From: Roseisalinus antarcticus
Lineage (GTDB): Bacteria; Pseudomonadota; Alphaproteobacteria; Rhodobacterales; Rhodobacteraceae
DNA: 64,000 nt
Reading direction: 5' to 3'
Assembly: GCF_900172355.1 (NCBI RefSeq)
Contig: NZ_FWFZ01000019.1
Coordinates: forward strand, 1-64,000
This document shows positions 52,845-61,767 of this stretch, in pieces. Both the position numbers and the translations under genes were made by a program. The notes beneath the pieces are model-generated. The model was given only the letters and a program-made list of their open reading frames with translations. It was not told the origin of the DNA and made no database searches. Each line of letters begins with the position of its first letter. Position 1 is the first letter of the stretch.

Positions 52845-53923
52845 TCGATACCCCAGAGCGCCTTGAAGCCCTCGATATGCACGTCGCCGTAGCCGTCGTC
52901 GAAGGTTGCGGGGATGCCCGCGGTCTCGACGTTCTCATCGGTGAAGATGAAGGCGGGCGTGTTCAGCGTCGTCACCGGATCGAGGCCGCAGAGCAGGCGC
53001 ATGTTGGCGTCGGTGCCGGCCATGCCGACCCAGCCGAGGCTCTCGCCCACGTTCATCTCGACGATGTCGCCGTCGCGCATCATGTCCAGCACGAAGGGCG
53101 TGCCGTTGTAGCTGACGATCTTGGCGTCGGACCTGGCGATCTGGATCGCGGGCACGATGAACTGCGACATGGAATCGTAGACCGGCAGGACGTAGTTAAT
53201 CGACGGATCCTGAAGCAGCGCGTTCTGCACCGCGCCCTGTCCCTGCGTCGCCCAGTCATTGACCGGCACGTTGATGTAACGCGTCGTGCACTCGGGGCAG
53301 TTCTCTTCCAGATAGCCGAGGATCGAGTCCCGCAGCGGCGCGGTCGGCGTGATCTCGTCAGGGCCGAGGACCAGCGCGTTCACCTGTCCGACGGTCTGGA
53401 CCATGGTCCAGGCGGCGATGATCTGACCGACCGTGACATAGTCCACGTTGCCCGCACCGTCCATGAAATCGGGGATTTCCTGGGTGGTGGCGTCCCAGTT
53501 GTGCGTGGCCGTCACAAGTAGGCCGGCATCGCGGGCCTCGGTGATCTGCGGCACCAGGAATTCGGGCGGCAGGCCGCCTTGCATGTCGATCAGGCTGTAG
53601 CCCTCGGCGACGGCGGTGTTGATGCCCTGGATCCAGCCGGCCGGGTCCATCTGCGTCTCCCAGGCGCGCAGGTCGAAGCCGACGATCTCGGCCGCCTGCA
53701 CGAAGCCGTCCGAGATCGCCTGGTTGAACGGGTTGGCGTTGGTCAGCGGGATGACGAACATCGACTTGTCGGCCATGCAGGCCCTGGCGTCGAACGCGGG
53801 CCCGGGGGCGGTGAAGGTGGGGGCCGAGCTGTACTGGTCGATCAGGGCCTGCGCGGCCTCCATGTCGGCGAGGGCGGGCCCCGCGAGGGCTGTGGCCCCG
53901 AGGGCCAGAAGGATGCGGTTCAT
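52841..53923 (-). CDS. ABC transporter periplasmic binding protein (Peripla_BP_4 type)
   Basis: 360-residue exported protein. Signal peptide ~1-19 (MNRILLALGATALAGPALA); then FVIPLTNANPFNQAISDGFV, the opening strand-helix of sugar-type periplasmic binding proteins, and LPPEFLVPQITEARDAGLLV. Family members bind sugars, nucleosides, autoinducers or other small polar compounds. With a hydantoinase operon around it, a ureide- or lactam-like ligand is the working guess. ATGA overlaps on both sides couple it to the amidohydrolase and the ATPase. Confidence 0.9.
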   Translation of the reverse strand: MNRILLALGATALAGPALADMEAAQALIDQYSSAPTFTAPGPAFDARACMADKSMFVIPLTNANPFNQAISDGFVQAAEIVGFDLRAWETQMDPAGWIQGINTAVAEGYSLIDMQGGLPPEFLVPQITEARDAGLLVTATHNWDATTQEIPDFMDGAGNVDYVTVGQIIAAWTMVQTVGQVNALVLGPDEITPTAPLRDSILGYLEENCPECTTRYINVPVNDWATQGQGAVQNALLQDPSINYVLPVYDSMSQFIVPAIQIARSDAKIVSYNGTPFVLDMMRDGDIVEMNVGESLGWVGMAGTDANMRLLCGLDPVTTLNTPAFIFTDENVETAGIPATFDDGYGDVHIEGFKALWGIE

Positions 53924-54570
53924 GTGGTCTCTCCCGTGCTGGTTTCTTTGAGGTAGGCGAGCGCCGCGTCGGTGGTCAGTAGGTCGGCGTACTTGGCGCT
54001 CATGTCGTAGAGGTTCGCCTGGTGCGGGCCGTCGGCCCGGTCACCCACGGCATCCTCGACCACGAGGGTGACGAGGCCGTGGGAAATGCTGTCGATGCAG
54101 GTCGCGCGGACGCAGCCCGAGGTGGTGACCCCCGCCAGCAGCAACGTATCCACCTTCAGCCAGTGCAGCGTCGCGGCCAGCGACGTGCCGAAGAAGCCCG
54201 ACGGATACTGCTTTTCGATAACGATGTCGCCGGCCTCGTAGGTCAGCGGCGAGGCGAGTTTCTGGGTTTCGGCGCCCGCGTCGAAACAGGCCAGCGCCGG
54301 CACCTTGGCATAGAACGCGCCGCCGTTCGCGCCGCCCGGCTGATACTTCACCTGCGTGAAGATCAGTGGGATGCCCGCCGCCCGCGCCCCGGCCGCCAGA
54401 CGCACGGCGTTGTCGAGCGCGGTCTGGCAGCCCTCGCCGCCGTAGAGCGGCGAGCCCTCGTCGAAATAGGCCACGGCGAAGTCGATCATCAGCACAGCCG
54501 GCCGGGTGCCCCAGCGTTGACGCGCGTGATAGCCCGCGCGGCTGTAATTGGTATCGAGGTCTTCGGACAT
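53920..54570 (-). CDS. cysteine hydrolase, N-carbamoylsarcosine amidase-like
   Basis: 216-residue isochorismatase-fold amidohydrolase. Catalytic triad visible as D30 (AVLMIDFAVAY), K120 (IVIEKQYPSGFFGTS) and C153 (LLAGVTTSGCVRATCIDSI). The C-terminal LYDMSAKYADLLTTDAALAYL resembles the corresponding part of N-carbamoylsarcosine amidohydrolase, which cleaves N-carbamoylsarcosine to sarcosine, CO2 and NH3. Beside HyuA/HyuB this suggests a carbamoyl-compound hydrolase. Maleamate or other N-carbamoyl substrates remain possible. Confidence 0.83.
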   Translation of the reverse strand: MSEDLDTNYSRAGYHARQRWGTRPAVLMIDFAVAYFDEGSPLYGGEGCQTALDNAVRLAAGARAAGIPLIFTQVKYQPGGANGGAFYAKVPALACFDAGAETQKLASPLTYEAGDIVIEKQYPSGFFGTSLAATLHWLKVDTLLLAGVTTSGCVRATCIDSISHGLVTLVVEDAVGDRADGPHQANLYDMSAKYADLLTTDAALAYLKETSTGETT

Positions 54571-54583
54571 GGCGGTCGGCTCC

Positions 54584-56476
54584 TTATTCGGCGGCGGTTC
54601 GGAACTGGGCGCGGAACACCGGGTCGACCGGTGGCTTGAAGCCGGTCTCTTTCTCGGCCCGGGCCTTGAGCTCCTTGATCGAGCCGAAGCCGCGGTTGAA
54701 GAGTTCGGTTCCGCCGCGCTTGGCCGCCATCTCCTTGCGGAGCTTGGCGGTGGCGCTTTCGTCCACCGCGCCGCCCTTGATGACCACGCCGTAGCGCCGG
54801 GCACCGTCGATCGTCACGAGGTGCCGCTTGACGTCCAGCAGCACCGCCGCGGTCTCGCGCTCCAGCGGGTCGCCCCAGCCGCCGCCGCCCCAGGTGTTGA
54901 AATGCAGGATGTCGCCGGGCATGACCTTCACCCGGTCGCACTTGGATGGGATGTTCTCGGTCGTGCCGTCCTTGCGCACCAGCGTCTTGGTGGAGCGCAT
55001 CCCCGGCTCGCCGCCGTTCACGCCCCAGGGGTAGGTCAGCCAGCGGTCGTCATGGATTGAGACCTCGCCCTCCTCCAGCAGTTCGTAGGCGATGGTGATG
55101 CCGTTGCCGCCACGGTGCTTGCCCGCACCGCCCGAATCCGGGATCGTCGCATAGGTGCGGATGCGCAGTGGAAAGTAAGCCTCCAGGAACTCGTTGGGGA
55201 CGTTGGTGAAGGCGGGCCACATGGAATGGCCGTCGGGGCCGTCGCCTACCGGCCGGCCGGGCACGCCGCCGAACCCGATCTGGAACAGCTGATACCACTC
55301 GCCGCCCTTGTCGAAGCCGGAATACATGAAATGCGGGCTGTCCGAGAAGCCGGCTGCGTTGAGCGCGTCGGGCGCCCCCTGGCCCAGCAACCCGCCCATC
55401 AGGTCGAAGATCCGGCCCAGCATGTGCGTGCGGCACGACAGGGCCGCGGGCTTTTTAGGCTTCAGGATGCAGCCTTCGGGTATATGGACCTCGACCAGGT
55501 CGTAGAAGCCGTCGTTGAACAGGATCTGCGGATCGAAGAGGTTGATCGTGAACGCCCCGAAGAACATCTTGAACATCTCTTCGTTGAGCAGGAAGTTGAT
55601 CGACGAAAACGATTGCGGGTCCGAGGCGGAGAAGTCGAAGATCGCCTTCTCGCCCTCGCGGTGCAGGGTGCAGGCGATCTTGTAGGGGCCGTTGCCCATG
55701 CCGTCGTCGTCGATCCAGTCGTGGAATTCCGCCTTCTTGCCGTCCTTGGCCTCGGGAATGATCATCTGGATGATCGCGCCCATGGCGACCTTGTTGCGGT
55801 CCAGCATGTCCCACATCGCGCTGATGTAGGTATCGGCCCCGAAGCGGTCGATGTTCTCGCGGACCCGCCGTTCCGCCAGGCGCAGGGCGGCGATGATGGC
55901 GTAGAAGTCCGACTTGTTCCACTCGGGCATCCGGGTGTTGGCCAGCAGGATGTTGAGAATGTCCTGTTGCACCTCGCCGCCGCGATAGATCTTGGTGGGC
56001 GGAACGATGACGCCTTCCTCGTAGATCATCTTGGCGTCGGTCGGCAGCGAGCCCGGCACCTTGCCGCCCACGTCGGTCATGTGGCCGAACATCGCGGCCC
56101 AGCTGACCAGCTTGCCCTCGTGAAAGATCGGCATCATCAGCAGCCAGTCGTTCAGGTGGCTGACCGCGCCGTTGCAGGAATAGGGGTCGTTGGTGATGAA
56201 GATGTCGCCATCCTCGATCGTGCCTTCATAGCCGTTGATGAAGCCGTAGAGGAAAGAGCCGAACTGGCCCACGACCATCTTGCCCTCCTGGTTGGCGATC
56301 ATCGGGAAGGCGTCGTGCTGTTCGCGGATGCCGGGGCTCATGGCGGTGCGGAACAGCACCGCGTCCATCTCGTTGCGCGCGTTGCGCAGGGCGTTTTCCA
56401 CGATGTCGAGCGTGATCAGGTCGACGTCGACGCGGCTGAAGGGGGCGGGGTTGGTTTCGATGATGCGTGCGGGCAT
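54584..56476 (-). CDS. hyuB: hydantoinase / 5-oxoprolinase beta subunit
   Basis: 630-residue hydantoinase B-family protein. N-terminal DLITLDIVENALRNARNEMD, the metal-region DIFITNDPYSCNGAVSHLND, DVGGKVPGSLPTDAK, RTYATIPDSGGAGKHRGGNG and the Gly-rich TWGGGGWGDPLERE are all typical. With HyuA it forms an ATP-dependent enzyme that opens cyclic amides (N-methylhydantoin, 5-oxoproline) or carboxylates ketones in related complexes. It starts 4 bp after hyuA. Confidence 0.92.
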   Translation of the reverse strand: MPARIIETNPAPFSRVDVDLITLDIVENALRNARNEMDAVLFRTAMSPGIREQHDAFPMIANQEGKMVVGQFGSFLYGFINGYEGTIEDGDIFITNDPYSCNGAVSHLNDWLLMMPIFHEGKLVSWAAMFGHMTDVGGKVPGSLPTDAKMIYEEGVIVPPTKIYRGGEVQQDILNILLANTRMPEWNKSDFYAIIAALRLAERRVRENIDRFGADTYISAMWDMLDRNKVAMGAIIQMIIPEAKDGKKAEFHDWIDDDGMGNGPYKIACTLHREGEKAIFDFSASDPQSFSSINFLLNEEMFKMFFGAFTINLFDPQILFNDGFYDLVEVHIPEGCILKPKKPAALSCRTHMLGRIFDLMGGLLGQGAPDALNAAGFSDSPHFMYSGFDKGGEWYQLFQIGFGGVPGRPVGDGPDGHSMWPAFTNVPNEFLEAYFPLRIRTYATIPDSGGAGKHRGGNGITIAYELLEEGEVSIHDDRWLTYPWGVNGGEPGMRSTKTLVRKDGTTENIPSKCDRVKVMPGDILHFNTWGGGGWGDPLERETAAVLLDVKRHLVTIDGARRYGVVIKGGAVDESATAKLRKEMAAKRGGTELFNRGFGSIKELKARAEKETGFKPPVDPVFRAQFRTAAE

Positions 56477-56480
56477 GGGT

Positions 56481-58685
56481 TCAGCCTTTCGCCTTTTCGT
56501 GGCCCTCGGGCCAGATGAGGATGTTGCCGACGGCGTCGATGATGCCGACGTGGCCGGGAAGAATGACGGAGGTGCTGTCCATCTCGGTCACGACGGCGGG
56601 GCCGTCGACCCGGTTGCCGGGACGCAGCTTCGATCGGTCGTAGATATAGCCCTCGCGCCAGGCGCCGTCGGCATAGATCCGGGTGGGCTGGACGCGGGCG
56701 CCACGTGAGTCGGTGCCGGTGTCCTCGGCCCGGGTCTCGATGAAGTTCTTCTCGGCCCCCTGCACGACCGCGCGCAGGCCGACCAGCTCGTGCTCGGCGT
56801 CGAGCGCGAAGGTAAAGAGCTGCTCGTGTTCGGCGTCGAAGCGGCGGGCGATGCCGGCGATCCCCTCCTTGTCGAAAGTGTCGGGTGTGAGGTCGACGGT
56901 CAGCTTCATGCCCTGACCCTTGTACCGGATGTCGACCTGATAGAGCACGTCCTGCTCGCTGCGGCTGACGCCGTCCTCCGCGAGCGTTTCGGCGGCCTGG
57001 TCGGTCAGGTCGGCCAGCATCTTGCCGATTTCGCGGTCGGTGGTGGCCGAGACGGCGGTGACATAGGTCTGGCTCGCCTCGTTGCGCATCCGCGTGGTCG
57101 CGTCGCCATAGGCACAGAGCACCCCGGGGCCTGGGGGGACGATCGCGGGCCAGGAATTGACCAGCCGCGCCAGCGCGTTGGCATGGAGCGGCCCGGCGCC
57201 GCCAAAGCCGATCAGGGCAAAGTCGCGGGGATCATATCCCTGTTCGACCGACACCAGTCGCAGCGCACCGACCATGTTCTCGTTGACGATGCGGATGATG
57301 CCTTCGGCGGCGTCCTCTACGGTCAGGTCCATGCCGTCGGCGACCTTCTTGACCGCGGCGGCGGCCAGGTCGCGCGAGATATCCATGTCGCCGCCGAGTT
57401 TCGCGTCCGACGGCAGATAGCCCAGCACCACGTTGGCGTCGGTCACCGTCGGCTCTTCGCCGCCCTTCTTGTAGGCGGCGGGGCCCGGGACGGCGCCGGC
57501 CGATTGCGGCCCCACGCGCAGCGCCTTGGTCAGCTGCGGCACATAGGCGATGGAGCCGCCGCCGGCGCCCACGGTGCGCACGTCGATGGAGGGTGCGCGC
57601 ACGGTGACGTCGCCCACCCGGGTCTCGCGCCGGGTGCGCGCGGTCTGGTTCTCGATCAGGGCCACGTCGGTCGAGGTGCCGCCCATGTCGAAGGTCAGCA
57701 GGTTCTTGAACCCCGATTGCTTGGCGATCCAGACAGCCCCCGAGACGCCGCCGGCCGGCCCCGACATCAACAGGTTGACGGGCGCATCCATCGCCGACTG
57801 GGCCGACGACAGACCGCCGTCGGAGCGCAGGATCTGCAGCATCACGTCGGCGCCCATGCGCGACTTCAGCTCTCCTTCGAGGTTGCGGACGTATTTCGAC
57901 ACGACGGGGCGCACGTAGGAATTGACCACGGTGGTCTCGGTCCGTTCGTATTCGTACATCTCCGGCATGACCGCGGCGGAGGTGGAAACCGGGATGTCCG
58001 GCGCGATCTCCTGGGCGATCTCGGCGATCCGGCGTTCATGCGCGTCGTTGGCATAGGCGTTGAACAGCGCGATGGTCAGTGCCTCGATCCCCGATTTCAG
58101 AAGCGTCTTCAGTTCCTTGCGGATCTGCGCCTCGTCCAGCGGCACCAGGACGTTGCCCTGTGCGTCCATCCGCTCGTCGGCCTCGATGGTCAGCTCCAGC
58201 GGGGCCAGGGGGGCGGTCTTGTTCCAGATCACCCAGCCGCCCAGCCCGCCGGGCACGAAGGACCGCGCGATCTGCAGCGTGTCGCGATAGCCCTTGGTCG
58301 TGACCAGCCCCACCAGTGCGCCCGAGCCGGTGAGCACGGTGTTGGTGGCCACGGTCGTGCCGTGCATCACCTCGGCGATGTCGGTGGGGTCGATCCCGGC
58401 CTCGCGGCAGATCTTCTCGATCCCGTTCAGAACCCCGCGAGAGCTGTCTTCGGGCGTCGAGGGGACCTTGGCCGTGAACGTCCGCCCGTTCTTTTCGTCG
58501 AGCAGAAGCAGGTCGGTGAAGGTGCCGCCCACGTCCACGCCCAGTCGCAGGCCCGCCGCGCGGGACAGCCGGGTGGAGCTGCGCAACGGCGCCGGCCCGG
58601 TGCCGCCCTCGACGCGGGACAGCCGCTCTTCGAGGGCCTTCAGCCGCTCCTCGTATCGCCGGATCAGGTCGTCTGTGGTGGTCAT
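56481..58685 (-). CDS. hyuA: hydantoinase / 5-oxoprolinase alpha subunit
   Basis: 734-residue ATP-binding subunit of the hydantoinase A family. The ASKHA-type phosphate loop is RLGVDVGGTFTDLLLLD (47-63), with a second loop LLTFDMGGTSTDVALIE and FALIGFGGAGPLHANALARL. An extra N-terminal segment (~5-27, DLIRRYEERLKALEERLSRV) is predicted to form a coiled coil, absent from most relatives. It pairs with HyuB. Relatives include N-methylhydantoinase, acetophenone carboxylase and caprolactamase, so the substrate class is only broadly constrained. Confidence 0.92.
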   Translation of the reverse strand: MTTTDDLIRRYEERLKALEERLSRVEGGTGPAPLRSSTRLSRAAGLRLGVDVGGTFTDLLLLDEKNGRTFTAKVPSTPEDSSRGVLNGIEKICREAGIDPTDIAEVMHGTTVATNTVLTGSGALVGLVTTKGYRDTLQIARSFVPGGLGGWVIWNKTAPLAPLELTIEADERMDAQGNVLVPLDEAQIRKELKTLLKSGIEALTIALFNAYANDAHERRIAEIAQEIAPDIPVSTSAAVMPEMYEYERTETTVVNSYVRPVVSKYVRNLEGELKSRMGADVMLQILRSDGGLSSAQSAMDAPVNLLMSGPAGGVSGAVWIAKQSGFKNLLTFDMGGTSTDVALIENQTARTRRETRVGDVTVRAPSIDVRTVGAGGGSIAYVPQLTKALRVGPQSAGAVPGPAAYKKGGEEPTVTDANVVLGYLPSDAKLGGDMDISRDLAAAAVKKVADGMDLTVEDAAEGIIRIVNENMVGALRLVSVEQGYDPRDFALIGFGGAGPLHANALARLVNSWPAIVPPGPGVLCAYGDATTRMRNEASQTYVTAVSATTDREIGKMLADLTDQAAETLAEDGVSRSEQDVLYQVDIRYKGQGMKLTVDLTPDTFDKEGIAGIARRFDAEHEQLFTFALDAEHELVGLRAVVQGAEKNFIETRAEDTGTDSRGARVQPTRIYADGAWREGYIYDRSKLRPGNRVDGPAVVTEMDSTSVILPGHVGIIDAVGNILIWPEGHEKAKG

Positions 58686-58697
58686 TCCTCGTCTCCC

Positions 58698-59561
58698 CTA
58701 GCGACCGAACAGCCGTGCCCAGAAACCGCGCCGCGGGGGCGTCGCATCCGATGACAAAGCCATTGCCCGCTCCGACATGGTCAGGGCGCGGTCCACGGTC
58801 TTTCTTTGTTGTTCGATTATCCGGCCGCGTTCGGCGACCTCAGCTTCCAGCAGTTCACTTGTCTCGACGGCCCGGCCCAGGGCCTCGCCCGCGCGCCGGG
58901 CGCTGTCCCGGCCCTCTTCGGCCTCGGCCATCGCGCGGTCGAGCAGGTCGATGGCGCGGCCTGCCGCGGCATCCATCCGCGCGACCCTTTTTTCACTGGC
59001 GTTCTGGCTTTCTTCGGCCATGTCCACCGCCCGCGACAGAAGCGCGGCGAGCCGGCTCTGGTCCGCCGCGCGGTCCTCCATCAGGTCGCCGCTTCGCGCC
59101 AGCGCCTCGAGTGCGCGGCCCGTGGTGTCGGCCAGCCGCTCGGCATCCGCGGTGCGGTTCTCCAGCACGTCGAGCGCCCGGTCCAGCAAACCTTCGAGCC
59201 GGGTGCGGTCCATCTCCGCCTCGGCCAGGGCGGCGTCGGCGCGGTCGATGGCGTCGGCCTGCCGGGCGGCCAGCTCTTCGAGAAGGGCCGCGCGGTCACG
59301 CTCGTCCTGTAGTTCCTCGATCTCGTCGAACAGCCCTTCGAGCAGGGCGGCATCGCTGGGCAGGGCGCCCTCGCGCATCCCTTTTTCCACCTTCTGTGTG
59401 CGCACGTCGGTCAGGTCGACCCGCAGCCGCCCTTCGTTGTCGCGCCGGGCGGGGATCAGCCCCCGCGCCACGGCCTCGCGCACCCGCAGCCGGTGCAGGC
59501 CGAGGTGATCGGCGGCCTCTCCGACGGTCAGGAATGCAAGCCGCGCCGCGCCGTCAGACAT
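58698..59561 (-). CDS. HTH/coiled-coil protein in the hydantoinase operon
   Basis: 287 residues. N-terminal winged-helix of MerR/excisionase type (FLTVGEAADHLGLHRLRVRE, ARGLIPARRDNEGRLRVDL). Residues ~75-265 are almost entirely heptad-like helix, Ala/Glu/Arg-rich, with degenerate internal repeats (DRALDVLENRTADAERLADT; GRALEALARSGDLMEDRAAD; SRAVDMAEESQNASEKRVAR; GRAIDLLDRAMAEAEEGRDS). The C-terminus RRGFWARLFGR is basic-aromatic and could touch a membrane. Not a typical regulator. It could control the operon, or organise the coiled-coil-bearing HyuA and permease. Lies between the CoA-transferase (3-bp gap) and hyuA (12-bp gap). Confidence 0.75.
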   Translation of the reverse strand: MSDGAARLAFLTVGEAADHLGLHRLRVREAVARGLIPARRDNEGRLRVDLTDVRTQKVEKGMREGALPSDAALLEGLFDEIEELQDERDRAALLEELAARQADAIDRADAALAEAEMDRTRLEGLLDRALDVLENRTADAERLADTTGRALEALARSGDLMEDRAADQSRLAALLSRAVDMAEESQNASEKRVARMDAAAGRAIDLLDRAMAEAEEGRDSARRAGEALGRAVETSELLEAEVAERGRIIEQQRKTVDRALTMSERAMALSSDATPPRRGFWARLFGR

Positions 59562-59564
59562 GGA

Positions 59565-60776
59565 TCAGATAATCCCCCGCGACTTCAGATCGGCCTGCGC
59601 CTCGGCGCTGAGCCCCAGAAGGTCACCGTAGACATAAGAATTGTGAGAGCCAAGCTCTGGCCCCACGTGCCGAATTGCGCCGGGCGTGTCCGACAGCCGC
59701 GGCGCCACATTCTGCATCTTCATCGAGCCGAAATCCGGGTGGTCGATGTCGATGATCGCCTCGCGGGCCTTGAAATGCGGGTCCGAGATCATGTCCTCGG
59801 CCTTGTAGATCAGGCCGCAGGGCACGCCGTGCTCGTCCATCTTCTGCTGCAGCGCCTCCAGCGGCACGGTGCGGGTCCAGTCCGAGATCAGGTCGTCGAG
59901 CTCCGTCTGGTTCGCCCCGCGCGCCGAATGGGTCGCATAGCGCGGGTCGGTGCCCAGCTCGGGCCGGCCCATTGCCTCGGCCAGGCGCTTGAATACGGTA
60001 TCCTGGTTCGCCGCGATCAGCAGGAACTTGTCATCCGCCGTCGGATAGACATTCGATGGCGCGACGTTGGGCAGGATCGCCCCCGTCCGCTCACGCACAT
60101 AGCCCGCCACGTCGTATTCGGTGACGAGGCTTTCCATCATATTGAGCACGGCCTCGTAGATCGCGCTGTCGACGATCTGTCCCTTGCCGGTCCGCTCGCG
60201 GGCATGCAGCGCCATCAGCGCCCCCATGCAGGCGTGCATCGCCGCCAGCTCGTCCCCGATCGAGATGCCCATGCGCGAGGGACGGTTGCCGGGATCGCCC
60301 GAGACATAGCGCAGCCCGCCCATCGCCTCGCCGATCGCGCCGTAGCCCGCGCGGGACGAATAGGGGCCGGTCTGACCGAAGCCTGTCACCCGCACCATGA
60401 TCAGCCTGGGGTTGATCCTGGCGAGCTCCTCGTAACCGAGGTTCCAGCGCTCCAGCGTGCCGGGGCGGAAATTCTCGATCAGGATGTCGGTGTCGCGGAT
60501 CAGGTCGCGGATCATCTCCTGCGCCTCGGGGGTGCGCAGGTTGATGGTGACGGATTTCTTGTTGCGCGCGACGACCGGCCACCAGAGCGACTTGCCATGG
60601 GGTTTTTCCCGGCCCCACTGGCGCATCGGGTCGCCGATCTCGGGCTGCTCGAACTTGATGACCTCGGCGCCGAAGTCGGCCATCAGCTGGCCACAGAACG
60701 GCCCCGCGAGAAGCTGGCCCATCTCGATCACGCGGACATCGCTCAGCGGTCCTTGCCGCGCCTCGGCTTCCGTCAT
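59565..60776 (-). CDS. CaiB/BaiF family CoA-transferase
   Basis: 403-residue family III CoA-transferase. N-terminal LSDVRVIEMGQLLAGPFCGQ; INLRTPEAQEMIRDLIRDTD; LIENFRPGTLERWNLGYEEL; catalytic aspartate D175 in ISIGDELAAMHACMGALMAL. It moves CoA between carboxylic acids. GGGGAGG just before the ATG at 60776 favours this start over one at 60818. First gene of the eight-gene minus-strand operon; divergent from an HMG-CoA-lyase-like gene, so the two may act on the same acyl-CoA. Confidence 0.92.
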   Translation of the reverse strand: MTEAEARQGPLSDVRVIEMGQLLAGPFCGQLMADFGAEVIKFEQPEIGDPMRQWGREKPHGKSLWWPVVARNKKSVTINLRTPEAQEMIRDLIRDTDILIENFRPGTLERWNLGYEELARINPRLIMVRVTGFGQTGPYSSRAGYGAIGEAMGGLRYVSGDPGNRPSRMGISIGDELAAMHACMGALMALHARERTGKGQIVDSAIYEAVLNMMESLVTEYDVAGYVRERTGAILPNVAPSNVYPTADDKFLLIAANQDTVFKRLAEAMGRPELGTDPRYATHSARGANQTELDDLISDWTRTVPLEALQQKMDEHGVPCGLIYKAEDMISDPHFKAREAIIDIDHPDFGSMKMQNVAPRLSDTPGAIRHVGPELGSHNSYVYGDLLGLSAEAQADLKSRGII

Positions 60777-60835
60777 CTTGCCTCCCCAGTTCCGGTCAAA
60801 CGATTCTTGTTGCGTCAAAGGTAACGTCGGGTAAT

Positions 60836-60845
60836 TTGTATACCA
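60836..60845. promoter_or_regulatory. GntR-type operator candidate between divergent operons
   Basis: TTGTATACCA fits the TNGT-N2-ACNA form of the FCD-GntR operator and is centred on the palindrome GTATAC. It sits in the 85-bp gap between the CoA-transferase and HMG-CoA-lyase-like genes, 17 bp before the latter's ATG. The GntR protein encoded at 61764-62447 is the obvious candidate ligand. Confidence 0.5.
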
Positions 60846-60861
60846 AAATCAAGGGAAACCA

Positions 60862-61767
60862 ATGAAAATGATCGAAAATGTCGAAATAATCGAGGTTTCG
60901 CCGAGAGATGGGATACAAAATGACCCGGTCTTGCTGTCGACGGAGGCGAAGCTCGCGCTGATCGGCCGGGCCCGGGCGGCGGGCCTGCGCAGCTTCGAGG
61001 TCACGAGTTTCGTCAACCCCAAGCGGGTGCCGCAGATGGCGGATGCCGATGCCGTGGTCGCCGGGCTGCCACGGGATGACGGCCGCTACATCGGGCTGAC
61101 CCTGAACCGCCGGGGCTACGACAGGGCCGTCGCCGCGGGGCTGCGGGATGCGAATTTCGTCGTCGTGGCCAGCGACACGTTCAACCAGCGCAACCAGGGC
61201 GTTCCAACCCAGCGCAGCATCGCGGATTTCGCGGAAATTCGCGGGCAGGCGGCATCGGGCCTGGCGCTGGGCTGCACCATCGGCGCCGCCTTCGGGTGCC
61301 CCTTCGAGGGCGAGGTGCCGCTGGCGCGGTTGATGGAGGTCGTGGAGGCGGTGATGGCCCACGCCCCGGACGAACTGTCGCTGGCCGATACCATCGGCGT
61401 GGCCACCCCGCGCGACGTCACCGAAAGGGTCGGCGCGGTGCGCGCGGCCTTTCCCGACGTGCCGCTGCGGCTGCACCTGCACAACACGCGCAACACCGGA
61501 ATCGCCAACGCCTGGGCGGGGCTCGAGGCCGGTGTCCGCCGGTTCGATGCGAGCCTCGGCGGCGTCGGCGGCTGTCCCTTCGCGCCCCGGGCCACGGGCA
61601 ATATCGCGACAGAGGACCTGGTCTACATGCTGGACCGGGCGGGGATACCGACCGGCGTCGACCTGGATGCCGCCATCGAGACGGCCGCATGGCTGGAGGC
61701 GCAGCTGGGCCGCACCCTGCCGGGCATGGTCATGAAGGCGGGCGGATTCCCTGCCGGCGCCGCATGA
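60862..61767 (+). CDS. hydroxymethylglutaryl-CoA lyase family protein
   Basis: 301-residue TIM-barrel lyase of the HMG-CoA lyase family. EVSPRDGIQN near the start gives the catalytic Arg15 and Asp16; metal ligands RLHLHNTRNTG (His205, His207); active-site loop GGVGGCPFAPRATGN with Cys238. Relatives split 3-hydroxy-3-methylglutaryl-CoA into acetyl-CoA and acetoacetate, or handle citramalyl-CoA-type substrates. Paired across the operator with a CoA-transferase, the likely role is activation and cleavage of a branched hydroxy-acid. The stop overlaps the GntR gene (ATGA). Confidence 0.9.
   Translation: MKMIENVEIIEVSPRDGIQNDPVLLSTEAKLALIGRARAAGLRSFEVTSFVNPKRVPQMADADAVVAGLPRDDGRYIGLTLNRRGYDRAVAAGLRDANFVVVASDTFNQRNQGVPTQRSIADFAEIRGQAASGLALGCTIGAAFGCPFEGEVPLARLMEVVEAVMAHAPDELSLADTIGVATPRDVTERVGAVRAAFPDVPLRLHLHNTRNTGIANAWAGLEAGVRRFDASLGGVGGCPFAPRATGNIATEDLVYMLDRAGIPTGVDLDAAIETAAWLEAQLGRTLPGMVMKAGGFPAGAA

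Noticed and set aside
56790..58754. Long plus-strand open frame (about 650 codons) opposite hyuA
   Set aside because: Antisense shadow of a strongly recognised HyuA gene; no domain character.
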